From Butyriboletus loyo (lineage: Eukaryota; Basidiomycota; Agaricomycetes; Boletales; Boletaceae), in the NCBI GenBank assembly GCA_038093515.1, contig JBBPSI010000185.1, forward strand, positions 1 through 47,912: a stretch of DNA of 47,912 nt. The letters are read 5' to 3'. The translations under genes were made by a program, and so were the position numbers. Below the pieces are notes generated by a model. It did not search any database, was not told the DNA's origin, and was given only the letters and a program-made list of their open reading frames with translations. Below are positions 30,378 through 41,261 of the stretch, piece after piece. The first letter of the stretch is position 1. Each line of letters starts with the position of its first letter.

Positions 30378-30830
30378 TGTTATAATTGTATCTCTTATAA
30401 CCATCTTTTGCATTCGGACTTCGTTGTATTTCTCTTTCAAAGGTCATGTGACTTAGCGCACGTGATCGTGGGATTATACATGTGACCACAGGCTGACTAA
30501 GCATATGATGTCGCAGTCCAGACTGGCCCAGACTCTATGACATCATGCCTCATGTATTTAATCTCCGTTTGCTTCTCTTCTTTTTGATCGCTGTCGACTT
30601 CTATTTCCCATCGTCGTCGACTCGCATTCCCTTGTAATATAAAAGGGCTTGTGGTTTGGGCTAGGATTCCCTAGCTTTAACCACTTGTCTTATTCGCTGG
30701 CAACAGTTGAGGATTAAGCTAGAACTCCAGATCATCTCTGCCTGTGCTTTGTGTAGCGCAGCAACTGTGGTGGGACCTCGTGTGAAAGGGTATTCGTACT
30801 GGCATTCGACCGTGCGTTGCTTGCATAACA
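30378..30830 (+). repeat. Gypsy LTR of the element A subfamily (453 bp)
   Basis: TGTTATAATTG...TTGCATAACA, with TATAAAAG and the self-primer sequence AGCTTTAACCA. The left neighbour is the minisatellite (CCCAC), the right neighbour is truncated EC protease-linker sequence. No matching 5-bp duplication was found, so it marks a rearranged junction rather than a simple solo LTR. Gag and the start of protease expected here are missing. Confidence 0.8.
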
Positions 30831-33800
30831 TTATGTCTCTCTTCTTGGTTCTCATCAAATGATTATTGGCTATGATTGGTTTGCACACCATAACCCAGAC
30901 ATTGACTGGCGCTTTAAAACTATAAAATTCAATCATTGTTCCCTGTACTGTAGTGTTATTAGAGACTCTATTTCCTCTTCAAACATTACTTCTTGTTGTA
31001 CTATAGAACCAGAGGTTGCTGGGAAGGTACCTGAGGTTTACCACAATTATTTAGATGTATTCTCTGAGGATGAGGCAGCTAGGATGCCTGAAAGGAAACC
31101 ATGGGATCACACGATAGACCTCAAACCTGATTTTATACCAAAAAAAGGTCGTGTTATTCCCATGTCCAACAAGGAACAAGAGCAAATCCGAGGTTTTGTG
31201 GAAAAAGAACTCAAAAAGGGTTACATAAGACTGTCCAAGTCACCCCAAATGGCCCCTGTGTTCTTCATTCCAAAAAAGACTGGAGATAAGTGACTCGTTA
31301 TGGACTATCGATATTTAAATGATGGAACCATTAAAAACGGTTACTCGTTACCCCTGATTCCACAGTTGATCGATCAGCTGAAAGGTGCTGACATCTTCAC
31401 TGTGTTGGACCTCAGATGGGGATTCAATAATATTCATATCAAAGAAGGTGATGAGTAGAAAGTGGCGTTTGTAATGCCTATTGGAGCCTATGAACCCATG
31501 GTCATGTACTTCGGGCTTACCAATTCCCCTCCTATGTTCCAAAACATGATGAATGACATCTTCAACAATATGTACACCTGTGTCATTATTTATATTGACG
31601 ATGTTATGATATCCATGAAAGGAAAAACAAGGGCTAAGCATGAGGAAAAAGTTAAAGAAGTACTCCAGTGCCTTCGAGAAAACGATTTATTTGTAAAACC
31701 AGAGAAATGTGTATTCTCTTTGGATAAAGTGGACTTTTTAGGAATGATTGTATCCCAAAATGGTGTTGAAATGCAGTCGAAGAAGACAGACACCATCCGA
31801 GACTGGCCTATGCCCTTGCGTCTCAAGCAGGTTCAAGCATTTCTGGGACTATGCAACTATTACCATAGATTTATTGAGGGTTTCTCAGAGATTGCCCAAC
31901 CCCTTAACAACTTAACAAAAAAGGACACCCCTTTCAAATGGGGTTTAGATGAACAAAGAGTGTTTGACACGCTAAAGAAAAAATTTACTATGGCTCCACT
32001 TTTAGCCTACCCTGATCGCGACAAGGAGATGCAGGTAGAAACGGATGCCTTGGATATAGTGGTCGGTGCAGTTCTCTTTATGAATGGATTGGACGATCTG
32101 TGATGACCCTGTGCCTTTTTGTCACATTCCTTTGACGCTGCCAAAAGGAATTACCCTATTTATGACAAAGAACTGCTAGCAGTTATTCATGCGCTAGAAG
32201 AATGGTGCCATTACCTTATTGGTCGAGAAGGATTTGAGATCTGGACCGATCACAAAAATTTAGAATATTGGAAGAAGCCGCAAACATTGTCTGAAAAACA
32301 AGCCCGATGGCATGTGCTTCTCCAAGAATTCAATTATTTATTTGTTTATAAACCAGGCTCAACCAATGGCAGAGCAGATGCGTTGTTGCATCGAGCAGAC
32401 CATGGTGATGCTGTCATGGACCATAATACCAATATTATGGTACTTCCCCTGAACCTTTTCCTTAATAAAGTTTCCCTTTCTTCTTCCTTTTATGATACAC
32501 TACAAAAACAAAAACAAAAACAAAAAACAAAAGAATACCCAGTGTTACGCTTGGACTGGGTAAGTGTGAGCATAGACTTGGATAAAGTTCTGGGACTCAA
32601 GAAGTCTTCTAGACATTTAAGTCTAACCTTCAAGATGAAGGATTTATCCAGTGTTCTAGTTTTGAAGAAAGATGACTTGCTACTAGAGACGAGAGGACAA
32701 GGATATCAATGATGATTCCAAGTAGATCTAGCTTAGAGTACAATGTAGCTAGATCTCATCATATTATAATACAGGAGAGCACACACGGACCAAGGATAGA
32801 AGAGGAAAGATGACTATCATACGATATGGAGGAGAATTGCCATTGGGCAAAGAGAAGTCATATGATAGAAGGTTATGGAATATTCCATAGGACTACCTTA
32901 AAGGGGAGTGATAGATCGAGGGTTGGATCTTGCTATCTATGAAGGGAAAAGAAGAATATTCCGAGTTGAGTCGGCTAAGGGATAAGCTATTGTGAGATAT
33001 GCTTAAGTAGAAAAGAAAAGAAAAGAATGAATCATAACACCCAGGATTCTATTATGATTCAGAACAATCCGTTTTTATTAATAAAAGGAAAAAAGTCTTT
33101 GTGCCTGAAGCACTTAGAATAGATTTACTTAAAATATGTCACGATTCTCCCATAGCTGGGCACTCGGGTCAAGCCTGTATGGCTCACTTACTTACATGAC
33201 ACTTTACATGGCCAGGAGTCACAAAGGACGTTAAACAATATGTAGAATCTTGCCAAGCATGCACCCTCATGAAGGGTAAGCAAAATGCACCAGCAGGAAA
33301 AATATTACCACTTCCCTCGGCTAGTCACCCGTGGGAAGATATATCTGTAGATTTTGTCACCGGACTTCCCCTTTCAAATGGCTTTGATGCTATTTGTACA
33401 ATAGTTGATTGATTCCCCAAAGAAGTCATTTACGTCCCTTGTAAGATGACTACTTCTTCTAAGGAGTTAGCTATTGTATTTAGGATAATATTTGGTGCAT
33501 TCATGGACTCCCTATTTCTATAGTTTTGGACCGAGATCCACAATTTGTATCAGACTTTACCACAGAGCTTTGTAAGCTTCTTGGCATTTCCCAGAAAATC
33601 TCAATGGCATATCATCCTCAATCAGATGGTCAAACCAAGTGGATAAATAGGGAAATGGAACAATATTTACGTACTTACGTGGCTAAAAAACAAGAAATGT
33701 GGGCTGATTGGATCAAGATCACCCAGTTTAATCATAATAATTCACTTACCACTGCCACAGGTACCATTCCATTTTCCATAACTTGTAACTATTATCCCCG

Positions 33801-34487
33801 TATCAGTTTCAAAAAGTCTTCGAATACATTAGCCGGAGATTTCACACATACTGCTGGGAAAGCACATGCTGAAGTCAAAGAAGTGTTAGAAGAAGCTAGA
33901 AAGCAAATGGTATCGCAGGCCAATGACAGACGATCAGCTGCACCTGATTACAAAGTTGGAGATAGAGTGTGGTTGTCTACAGAAAACTTGAAGTTGCTAT
34001 ATGCTGCACGAAAACTCACACAGCGTTGGATTGGTCCATATCAGATCAAGTCACTTAAACCCAATGCTGTGGAATTGCAGCTGCCAAGCAGCATGTGCAT
34101 ACATCCAGTAGTTAACATTTCACATGTTAAACCTTATCGGGAAACCCTAACAGGACAACCGGTGTTGCGTCCTGACCCAGTCAATGTCATGGACAAAGAT
34201 TATGTGGAGTTTGAGGTTGATTATATTGTCACCTCACAGATGAAGCGCAAGCAATTAGAGTACCTAGTGCATTGGACAGGATACGACGAAACGGACAGAA
34301 CATGGGAGCCAGTATCAAATTTAGGAAATTTGCAAGACATCGTCAGTGATTACCACCAGGCCCACCCATCCACCCCTTGTCCTCTTTATCTCTGTTGGAA
34401 TTCTCTTCCTTATTTAAGGAATTTGGTCCAGAACACGGAACCTCTTATTCAGGAACTTGTCTGGAATATGAGTCCTAGGGGGGGAAG
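30831..34487 (+). pseudogene. Element EC pol: RT, RNase H, integrase, chromodomain, heavily mutated
   Basis: Begins inside the protease-RT linker (the IIGYDWFAHHNPD frame). It runs through RT (VFFIPKK, YIDDVM at 31591-31608), RNase H (YDKELLAVIHALEEW), integrase (VDFVTG, then DRDPQF, then QSDGQT) and a chromodomain (FEVDYIV ... YLVHWTGYDETDRTWEP) ending near 34360. Lesions: TGA at 31291-31293, TAG at 31459-31461, TGA TGA at 32101-32106, TGA at 33197-33199 and 33410-33412, a one-base deletion near 33483, and a solo LTR (32543-33039) between RNase H and integrase. Many stops stand where element A keeps an arginine codon. A 12-nt G-rich purine tract (34478-34487) precedes the 3' LTR. Confidence 0.9.
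32543..33039 (-). mobile_element. Solo LTR of element B family (497 bp) inside EC
   Basis: TGTTACGCTTGG...ATCATAACA on the plus strand, minus orientation, flanked by CCCAG at 32538-32542 and 33040-33044. Removing it restores the KEYP-to-YYDTEQS transition seen in element A. Confidence 0.94.
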
Positions 34488-34967
34488 TGTTATAATCATA
34501 ACATTTATTCATACACTTTGAACTTTGGACTTAGTCGTTTGAATCAGCTTTCATTTTCAAAGGTCACATGACATAGTGCTTGTGGGAACTTACATGTGAT
34601 CTCCTGCTGACTAAGCATATGATGTCATGGCCTAGACCAAGCCTAGACTCTATGATGTCACAACACATGTATTTAATCTCCATTTGGTTCTCTTCTTTTT
34701 GATCGCCATGCCTCGTGTGGTTAATCACCATTGCACTTCTCTTCTTTATGATCCCCGTTGACCCTGTAGTCTATCCATGTATAGTAATTTGTTCCACACA
34801 CAGCTTGGTCTGTGCACATCCTTGTCTATTCGCTGGCAACAGTTGAGGATTAAGTTGAAGCTCCAGTTTCATCTCTGCCAGGTACTTGTGTATACCTGCA
34901 ACTGTCGTGGACTGCTTGTGGCTTGGTACTATGTGCTAGCATTCAACTGCGCATTGCCTTTGCAACA
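34488..34967 (+). repeat. 3' LTR of element EC (480 bp)
   Basis: TGTTATAATCATAACA...TTTGCAACA, directly after the purine tract. Its last 132 bp match the 5' LTR tail at 14029-14160. Compared with other copies it lacks about 55 bp around 34830 that carry the TATA box and the self-primer, so this LTR seems to have lost its core promoter. Confidence 0.88.
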
Positions 34968-35064
34968 GTCTTGAGCTCTACTCATTCATACTCGCCAGTT
35001 CTTGTGTAGAGCTGCAACAGTAGTGGAACCCCATGTGACTTGATAACTCCATTGTCTCATAACA
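34968..35064 (+). repeat. Tail of an element-A-type LTR flanking EC
   Basis: GTCTTGAGCTCTACTCATTC...GTCTCATAACA, matching the last 97 bp of element A's 5' LTR (rc 13531-13630). It indicates that EC had inserted into an older LTR of the sister subfamily. Confidence 0.7.
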
Positions 35065-35399
35065 AGGCCCAAGAAGAAAAGGAACTGGCTGCTGAAATAA
35101 AGCTGACATTAAGAAGATCAAAGCATGCAATCTCCCCAGCAGATCTAAGGAAAGCCTACCAAGCCACTGAGGTAGCAAAGGAGATCCTTGGAAAATGAAT
35201 CTGAGATGAAGAAGAAGCACAGAAGTATTATGATCACTAGAGTAAACTCCAACAAAAGTCACAGGTGGTTCCACTAACATTGCAACACTACACAAGTGCT
35301 GGCAATGCAAAGAGTAATAGCTGTTTCCTTAGTCCCTCAACTGTTTCCAGCTTGCTCTGCTCAGCAGCTGAAAATGAGAGGACCTTTTTTGTGATGTGA
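35065..35399 (+). pseudogene. Unidentified coding remnant
   Basis: The plus frame reads AQEEKELAAEIKLTLRRSKH, SPADLRKAYQATEVAKEIL, then stops and EEEAQKYYDH. The composition is that of a charged helical protein, perhaps the tail of a transposase. Several in-frame stops. Family not recognised. Confidence 0.3.
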
Positions 35400-35740
35400 A
35401 GGCACTGGAGTGTTCAGGAAAGAGTAGAAACAGTAGCATAGACATGCCACTTGTCCCACAGCTCATATTGGAGTTTGTCCAGGTATATGATTTGTCAATG
35501 TTGAATTATGGCATGAATGAAGGTGACATCTGTGGTGCTAAGGATGTGATGGCACCTGATGACCCAAGAATACTTGTGAGGGTTATAGATGACACTGAAC
35601 TGCTCATAGAGGTTGAGAGTTTTGTAGGCTAGTGTTTTCTTGATACCCAGAAGGCCACAAATATATTTTACACTATATCCATCTCGAAAGAGAGCAGGAA
35701 TGTAAAATTTTGTGTCATTGGGCACAATGTGTGTGGGCAT
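35400..35740 (-). pseudogene. Tc1/mariner-like transposase N-terminus fragment
   Basis: Begins MPTHIVPNDTKFYIPALFRD, followed by GYSVKYICGLLGIKKTLAYK, a helix-turn-helix DNA-binding region of the kind found at the start of fungal Tc1-like transposases. After RCHHILSTTDVTFIHAIIQH a TGA interrupts, then IIYLDKLQYELWDKW continues to about 35410. The catalytic DDE domain is missing; it would lie below 35400, where other sequence begins. Confidence 0.6.
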
Positions 35741-36136
35741 ACTGCAGATGATGGTGCGAAGCTAGCTGCACGACACAGGCTCGAATTTTCAATCGCGTTT
35801 TCTGCATCATTTTGCAAACAGCTGTAACATGGGCAAATGTACTCCATCGACAAAGTTAGAGCGGAGGTCTCAATCTCGATTCGCTAAAACCCTCGGAGTA
35901 TTCTTCGCAGTGGTTCACGTTTCTGAACATTTCAATTCAATATTGTACACAACGATGAGCATCATCACGATCATCTCAAATTTATACAACCATTTCCTCT
36001 CCAAATCGCTCTGTGCTTTGAGGTAACCCATCAATTATAAGGCACAGGAATGAAGTTCCACAACTGGTTTGGCTGCGGAAACGGCGCGGCTACGAGAGTG
36101 ACCTGTGATGTAATCGGTGTGAGCATCGATAAGTCG
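35741..36136. other. Intergenic, 3' side of the host-like gene
   Basis: No coding region or repeat recognised. It probably includes the 3' untranslated region of the minus-strand gene that ends at 36137. Confidence 0.4.
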
Positions 36137-36701
36137 TCATTGATAGACATTGCGCACAGGAGCCTGTGGCACCTGATTTTCCAAAGTCCAGTAGCCTTCT
36201 GGAAGGTTGGCATTCGCAATCCTGGCGTATTTTAGTTTGCATGTTAGCGGCGGAATATTACTGCAAAAGAAAGGCACTGACGAGTATGGTCCGTCAACTG
36301 GTTGTCCTTGAATCAACCAGGTGCCTGGCGGTGGATTGACAGACACGACAACGTTTCCGTTATCCGCTGTGCTTGGCCAATTGGCCTCGGGTCCTACAAG
36401 AGCAATAATGTAGGCTCCGCACGCCTGTTGGGTGACCTTCCACTGAAAGAGAGCAAGGCTCCAATCAGCACATCACTCTATCGTATAGGTAAGGAAAACA
36501 AAGTAAACACCGAGACTTTGAACGGATGACACGAGCGTCGATAGTGCTGAACGAAAAAAAAAACAGCGGACTCACTTTTTCGTCGCCCACAACGATGACA
36601 GGGTTCTGAGCCCCGGGACCGTTAACCGCGCCAATCGGTAATAGTGGAGGACCCGGAAGCTGGGCAAGTTGAATCTTATATATCCCGTCTGGAAGGGCCA
36701 T
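36137..36701 (-). CDS. Small beta-trefoil-like protein, possible fungal protease inhibitor (I66-like), two exons
   Basis: Exon 1 36701-36576 (MALPDGIYKIQLAQLPGPPL ... VVGDEK), GT-AG intron 36575-36443 (GTGAGT...TTTCAG), exon 2 36442-36137 (WKVTQQACGAYIIAL ... YWTLENQVPQAPVRNVYQ). The spliced product is 143 residues with no signal peptide. The LPDGxYxI start, regularly spaced strand-like WxV/YxI motifs and a late YWTL motif resemble the small cytosolic beta-trefoil inhibitors of mushrooms, but the similarity is weak and from memory. A TATATAAGG box lies 71-77 bp upstream (rc 36772-36780). It has no lesions, and its codon use is unlike the transposons, so it is probably a true host gene. Confidence 0.6.
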
Positions 36702-36771
36702 TGCTTGTACTAGTGTGTTGTGTGTAGTTGCGATGCGGATTCTGGGTGAAAGAGGTGCGGACGAGCCCCCA

Positions 36772-36780
36772 CCTTATATG
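36772..36780 (-). promoter_or_regulatory. TATA box of the small beta-trefoil-like gene
   Basis: CATATAAGG on the minus strand, 71-79 bp before the ATG at 36701. A transcription start about 30 bp downstream would leave a short 5' leader. Confidence 0.45.
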
Positions 36781-37446
36781 CTCGCTCGTGCAGGTGGTCT
36801 TGCCTATTCTGCACTCCCACCCCCGAATTGCAGCACGCTGTGAAAGCTCAGATGGTCAGACAAACGCGGTCACCGATAAAGTTCGAGGGTGCCCATGCGT
36901 TGATAAGTCTAGTAGTGGCGTACATTGCCGTCAATTGTACTCCAATCAATAAATGCCAGTGGGGTGCTTGAAAATTAAATAGTGGAGGCAACGTACCTCA
37001 TAATAGTTCACGTGACCTTGCCGCTCACGTTAGGCCGTAACGTGTAGCCGGCTTTGGGGTCATGCGGGGCGGTCTGAGGGAAAAGATCGGACAACATCGT
37101 GCTCTAGCTCTGCTTGACAAAAATATATTGAAGGTTTGATTCCAACGGAACATCACAGAAGATCATCATCAGATGTTCACGGCACCCAAAGGACTTCCAT
37201 GCGTATTGTGGAATAATCGGTTTGAAATGATGGGCAAACTTATCAATGAGACGGTTATTAGTCGGAACCAACGGCTAGCAGTCTGTGGAAGCATTCGGCT
37301 ACACTCGGTTAGCGTCGGAAACCAGTAACTAAGTTTTACTGATGAAGGAATGATTCGAAGCCTGATGGGCCAAAGGTGACGTCTTGGCGTTTCCATGGGT
37401 GAACCACGTAATTTGGTCCTGCTGGACGTCAATTCCCACTTCGCCG
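36781..37446. other. Intergenic region between two host-like genes
   Basis: Mixed GC, unique-looking DNA with no repeat or clear exon. A minus frame of moderate length overlaps its left part but shows no family signature. Confidence 0.35.
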
Positions 37447-37901
37447 CTACCATTGGTGACAACCTACTCGGCTCATCATTGAATTGTCCTGATGGGGATT
37501 GAGTGATACCAAAATTTGGCTGTGTGCGCCTCGTGGTATGGAGTGGACTTGTGAGGAATATCTGATAGGGACATTCGGAGTCGGTTTCAACACGGATTTG
37601 GACACACCTTTCACGTCCGGCAAACTGCAAAATCCGCTGTGCATGTGAGCTTTGACATACCATACCCCTAATTCTGCCGCGATTTGGGGCGATGTCGGAT
37701 TTCGGACACGGCAGTATCGAAGTTTCAAGTAACAGCGTAGACCGTAGTAGATCTGGGGTTGATCGGTAACAGAACACAGCAAACGGTAGATGGCGGCGGC
37801 GATGTGTATTATACCCACTTATTCCTGAATCTTGGGCTTCCCTTGACCCCATCCTCGACCTCCATATTCTCTTTGTTAGCCGTCTTCTTGGGGCCAGCCA
37901 T
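37447..37901 (-). CDS. Unidentified small two-exon gene
   Basis: Exon 1 37901-37815 encodes MAGPKKTANKENMEVEDGVK and on to FRNKW. A 62-nt intron (GTATAA...CCCCAG) separates it from exon 2 37752-37447 (IYYGLRCYLKLRYCRVRNPT ... SMMSRVGCHQW). 130 residues, basic. A GTATATTC motif lies about 55 bp upstream. An alternative single frame of 250 residues starts at 37921 without splicing. I favour the spliced model because of the good splice sites, but no family is recognised and the gene could be spurious. Confidence 0.35.
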
Positions 37902-38380
37902 TTCGACAGGCGCTTTTGCATTTTTTTGCGATGTGCGAGCTATGATTGAGGTATGAATATACACCGAAGCCGCGCGTTTAGAAAGGTGTAACGCGCGCTG
38001 GCACTCCTTACCAATCTATGGAAAGCAGGAGCATCGTGCTCACGTGACTCAGCAAAAACTTCGCTTCCATACCATATCAGGGCAAATACGATTGCAGGAC
38101 CTCAAACACTCAAGAATAATAATGAAGAAAGGCAATCATGTTGTCAAGAAGTGTCTAGTGTACAGGATTGGATGAAAATATGTGCAACATGTGTGATGTC
38201 AGAGATTACAAATGTATAGTAGTGTGCGTACATGAATGCAACACAATGTGTGTTATATAATCAGATGAATATGGTAGTGATGTCTCAAGGGCTAGATAGC
38301 ATGAGACAATTGTGAACACACTTAGATGGGAGTTTGGGTACAATATGTGTTATCATATTGAGAGTCCACTATCTAGTTTA
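37902..38380. other. AT-rich spacer to the left end of a Tc1 element
   Basis: No gene, LTR or tandem repeat recognised. It ends with TA at 38379-38380, the probable target site of the Tc1/mariner element. Confidence 0.4.
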
Positions 38381-39099
38381 CAGTGGCTCAAAAAACTGTC
38401 TGCATGTTTGCATGTTTTACATTAAATATCACACAATGCAATAACCCCTGATCCTAACCCTAGGCAGTGGGTGTATGAAATGAGGTACCTACTCATGGCC
38501 TTCTATCGGCCCAGGAATCAGGTAATATAGATAAGGTTTGATGGAATGTCAGCCATTTTAAAATGACAGGTCATGCAGACAGTTTTTTGACTTTACAAAA
38601 ATACAACTATCTAGTATTTGGTATGAGCTCCTTTGGCCTTGATAACTGCTTCAACTCTTCTAGGCATGCTTTATATCCATTTGTGACACTGTTCTACAGA
38701 AATATTCCCCCACTCTACCACCACCCTTTCCCATAATTGATGAACTCCTGTAGGAGCACTATTATAAGCTGAGAGACATCTTTTGAGGTGATTCCAAGTG
38801 TGTTCAATGGGGTTGAGGTCTGGAGACTGTGAAGGCCAATCCAGAAGCTTGATTTCTTGCTCCTCAAACTAATTCTGGGCTCTTTTGGAGGTACATTTGA
38901 GATCATTATTCTGCTGAAAAATGACATCATGTTGAGAAATTCCAGATTTCTCCATGTGTTATAGCAATTCTTCCTCTAGAATTTCCACATACTGTTCACC
39001 ATCCATCCTCCCCTCAACTCACTTAAAGCCCCCACTCCATTGAACCCTATACCATTAGAAAGCTTGCTCCAAACTTGACTGTACCTTTAACCTTGTTAG
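38381..39099 (-). mobile_element. Tc1/mariner element, truncated by an LTR
   Basis: Starts TA then CAGTGGCTCAAAAAAC at 38381, a typical Tc1-type end. A minus-strand transposase C-terminus occupies 38611-39099: FQQNNDLKCTSKRAQN, then LLDWPSQSPDLNPIEHTWNH (the second catalytic Asp and the third acidic residue) and MPRRVEAVIKAKG. Several in-frame stops (for example a stop replacing Trp before FEEQEIKLLDW). The element is cut at 39099 by an LTR; its N-terminus and right end are not seen. A perfect 19-bp inverted repeat (38388-38406 and 38572-38590) lies in the terminal region. Confidence 0.85.
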
Positions 39100-39690
39100 T
39101 GTTATAATCATAACATTTATTCGTACATTTCAAACTTTGGACTTAGTCATTTCATTCCAACTTCAACTTCAAAGGTCACGTGACTTAGTGCATGTGATCA
39201 CTTGCTGACTAAGCATATGACGTCATGGCCTAGACCAGGCCTAGACTCTATGATGTCACAACACATGTATTTAATCTCTGTTTACTTCTCTTCCTTTTGA
39301 TCCCTGCGCCTCGTGTGGTTAATCACCGTTGCACTTCTCTTCTTTCAGATTCCAGTCCTATACAACAGTTGCTGCGCTACACAAAGCACAGGCAGGTGAT
39401 AAGGCTGGAGCTTCAACTTAATCCTCAACTGTTGCCAGCGAATAGACAAGTGGTTAAAACTAGGGAATCCTAGTCTAACCACGAGCCTTTATATATTATA
39501 CAGGGATGCGCACAGACCGTGCTGTGCATGAGATGAATTACTATACATGGCTAGACTAAAGAAGAGAAGTGCAACAGTGATTAACCACATGAGGCATGGG
39601 GATCAAAAGGAAGAGAAGTAAACGGAGATTAAATACATGTGTCGTGACATCTCATGAAAATGAAGGTATACGAATAATGTTATGATTATA
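39100..39690. repeat. Inverted pair of partial gypsy LTRs
   Basis: Left arm, plus orientation, starts TGTTATAATCATAACA (39100 to about 39354). Right arm, minus orientation, ends TGTTATGATTATAACA at about 39690 and extends back to about 39366. Both belong to the EC/A family. The right arm keeps a TATATAAAGG box and a variant self-primer; it lacks about 110 bp near its start. No internal region and no matching 5-bp duplication. Confidence 0.75.
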
Positions 39691-39705
39691 ACAATTATAA
39701 CACTT

Positions 39706-40313
39706 ATGAAGGAGACAATGTCATTGACGATGTTGGCTATGCTAATATCACAGGATCCCCAGTCTTTGGGTCCATGGACTTTTAGGAAGTACAATGACTT
39801 CCAATGTAAAGGGGGGGTAATGTTACAATTCATTCATTTCTTTTCTTTTCTACTTAAGCATATCTCATGATAGCTTATCCCTTAGCCAACTCAACTCGGA
39901 ATTTCTTTCTTTCTTTTCATAGATAGCGAGATCCAACCCTCAATCTATCGCTTCTCTTTAAGGTAGTCCCATGGAATATTCCATGACCTTCTATCGTATG
40001 ACTTCCCTTCGCCCAATGGCAATTCTCCTCCATATCGTACAATAGCCATCTTTCCTTTCCTATCCTTGGTCTGTGCACAAACTCCTGTACTATAATACAA
40101 TGAGATCTAGCTACTCTGTACTCTAAGCTAGATCTACTTGGAATCATCATCAATATCCTTGTCTTCTTGTCTCTAGTAGCAAGTTGTCTTTCTTCAACCA
40201 GAACACCGGATAAATCCTTCATCTTGAAGGTTAGACTTAATGTCTAGAAGAACTTTTGAGTCCCAGAACTATATTCAAGTCTACACTTGTACTTACCCAG
40301 TCCAAGCATAACA
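39706..40313 (+). mobile_element. 3' end of a B-type element: third-ORF tail, purine tract, 3' LTR
   Basis: 39714-39794 encodes the last residues of the third ORF (GDNVIDDVGYANITGSPVFG, then SMDF and stop), nearly identical to element B. The G-run purine tract (about 39806-39820) and an LTR 39821-40313 (493 bp, TGTTACAATTC...AAGCATAACA) follow. The rest of the element is missing on the left. It sits in gypsy integrase sequence that resumes at GTATT (40314). Confidence 0.88.
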
Positions 40314-40778
40314 GTATTGCAGGCCAATAATAGACGATCAGCTGCACCAGAATACAAATTGGGAGATAGAGTTTGGCTTAGTATGGAGAACCTGAAGTTA
40401 CTGTATACTTCCAGGAAACTCCCATAGAGTTGGATTGGTCCTTATCAGATCACGGCTTTAAAACCAAATGCTGTAACACTTCAGCTGCCAAGCAGCATGT
40501 GCATTCATCCTACTGTTAATATTTCATGTGTCAAACCTTATCAGAAAACCCTCATTGGGCAACCTGTTATCCATCCTGACCATGTCAATGTCACAGATGA
40601 AGGACATGCAGAGTTTGAAGTTGACTTTATTGTCTCTTCACAGATAAAGCACAAGAAGTTAGAGTATCTTGTGCACTGGAGGGGATACAATGAAACAGAT
40701 AGGACTTGGGAACCCATTTCCAATCTGGGCAATTGGCAAGATGTAATAGTGGATTATCACCACACCCACCCTTCCACC
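40314..40778 (+). pseudogene. Gypsy (element A type) integrase C-terminus and chromodomain
   Basis: Reads QANNRRSAAPEYK, then the strand-rich post-integrase region (SSMCIHPTVNISCVKPYQ) and a chromodomain (EFEVDFIVSSQ ... LEYLVHWRGYNETDRTWEPI), as in EC at 34080-34360. No start. A stop replaces a residue near 40424. It ends near 40778 where the copia LTR begins. Confidence 0.85.
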
Positions 40779-41243
40779 CTCAACCTCTTCGAGGGTTTCG
40801 GATTGGTAAAGTCCGAGCAGGCGCACTGAGGGCAACGAAGGATGCAAGGGTAAACCTATCAGTGGAAAGACTCACTGATAATACGAGAGTGAGAGTATCG
40901 CAAACAGAGTATAAGGAGCAAGGCTCAACTTAGAGATATCGCAGTGGTGATGATAGAACTGAAAGATCTAGAGAAAAGCGACAAGCCATAAGGGCTGTCT
41001 TATATACAGTACATGAGTGTTTGTACTTATGTTCTGTATAGTACCTTTATAAGGTATAGTATGAAATACATGACGCTATGATAGAGATAAGAGATAAGAC
41101 TAAGCATATCGTCCAATAGCATAATAAGAGCTATTTGTAATGTGATAAGCGTGACTAGGTCTAGACAATGATGTCATATAGACCAGTCTAGAAACGTAGT
41201 GGCTGTAAGTGAAATACAGAAATAGAACACTACCGTTTCAACA
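40779..41243 (-). repeat. 3' LTR of the Ty1/copia element
   Basis: On the minus strand it starts TGTTGAAACGG at 41243, directly after a purine tract (GCGAGGAGGAG, rc 41244-41255). It contains TATATAAGAC (rc about 40998-41010). The far end, near 40779, is uncertain because the expected TG/CA border is not clear. Confidence 0.7.
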
Positions 41244-41261
41244 CTCCTCCTCGCTTTAGTA

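Noticed and set aside
34968..35064. Extension of the EC 3' LTR to 35064
   Set aside because: The tail repeats the LTR end in a different subfamily version; the EC 5' LTR tail ends at the point matching 34967.
37169..37921. Single 250-codon ORF
   Set aside because: No family features; a spliced shorter model over part of it has better sites.
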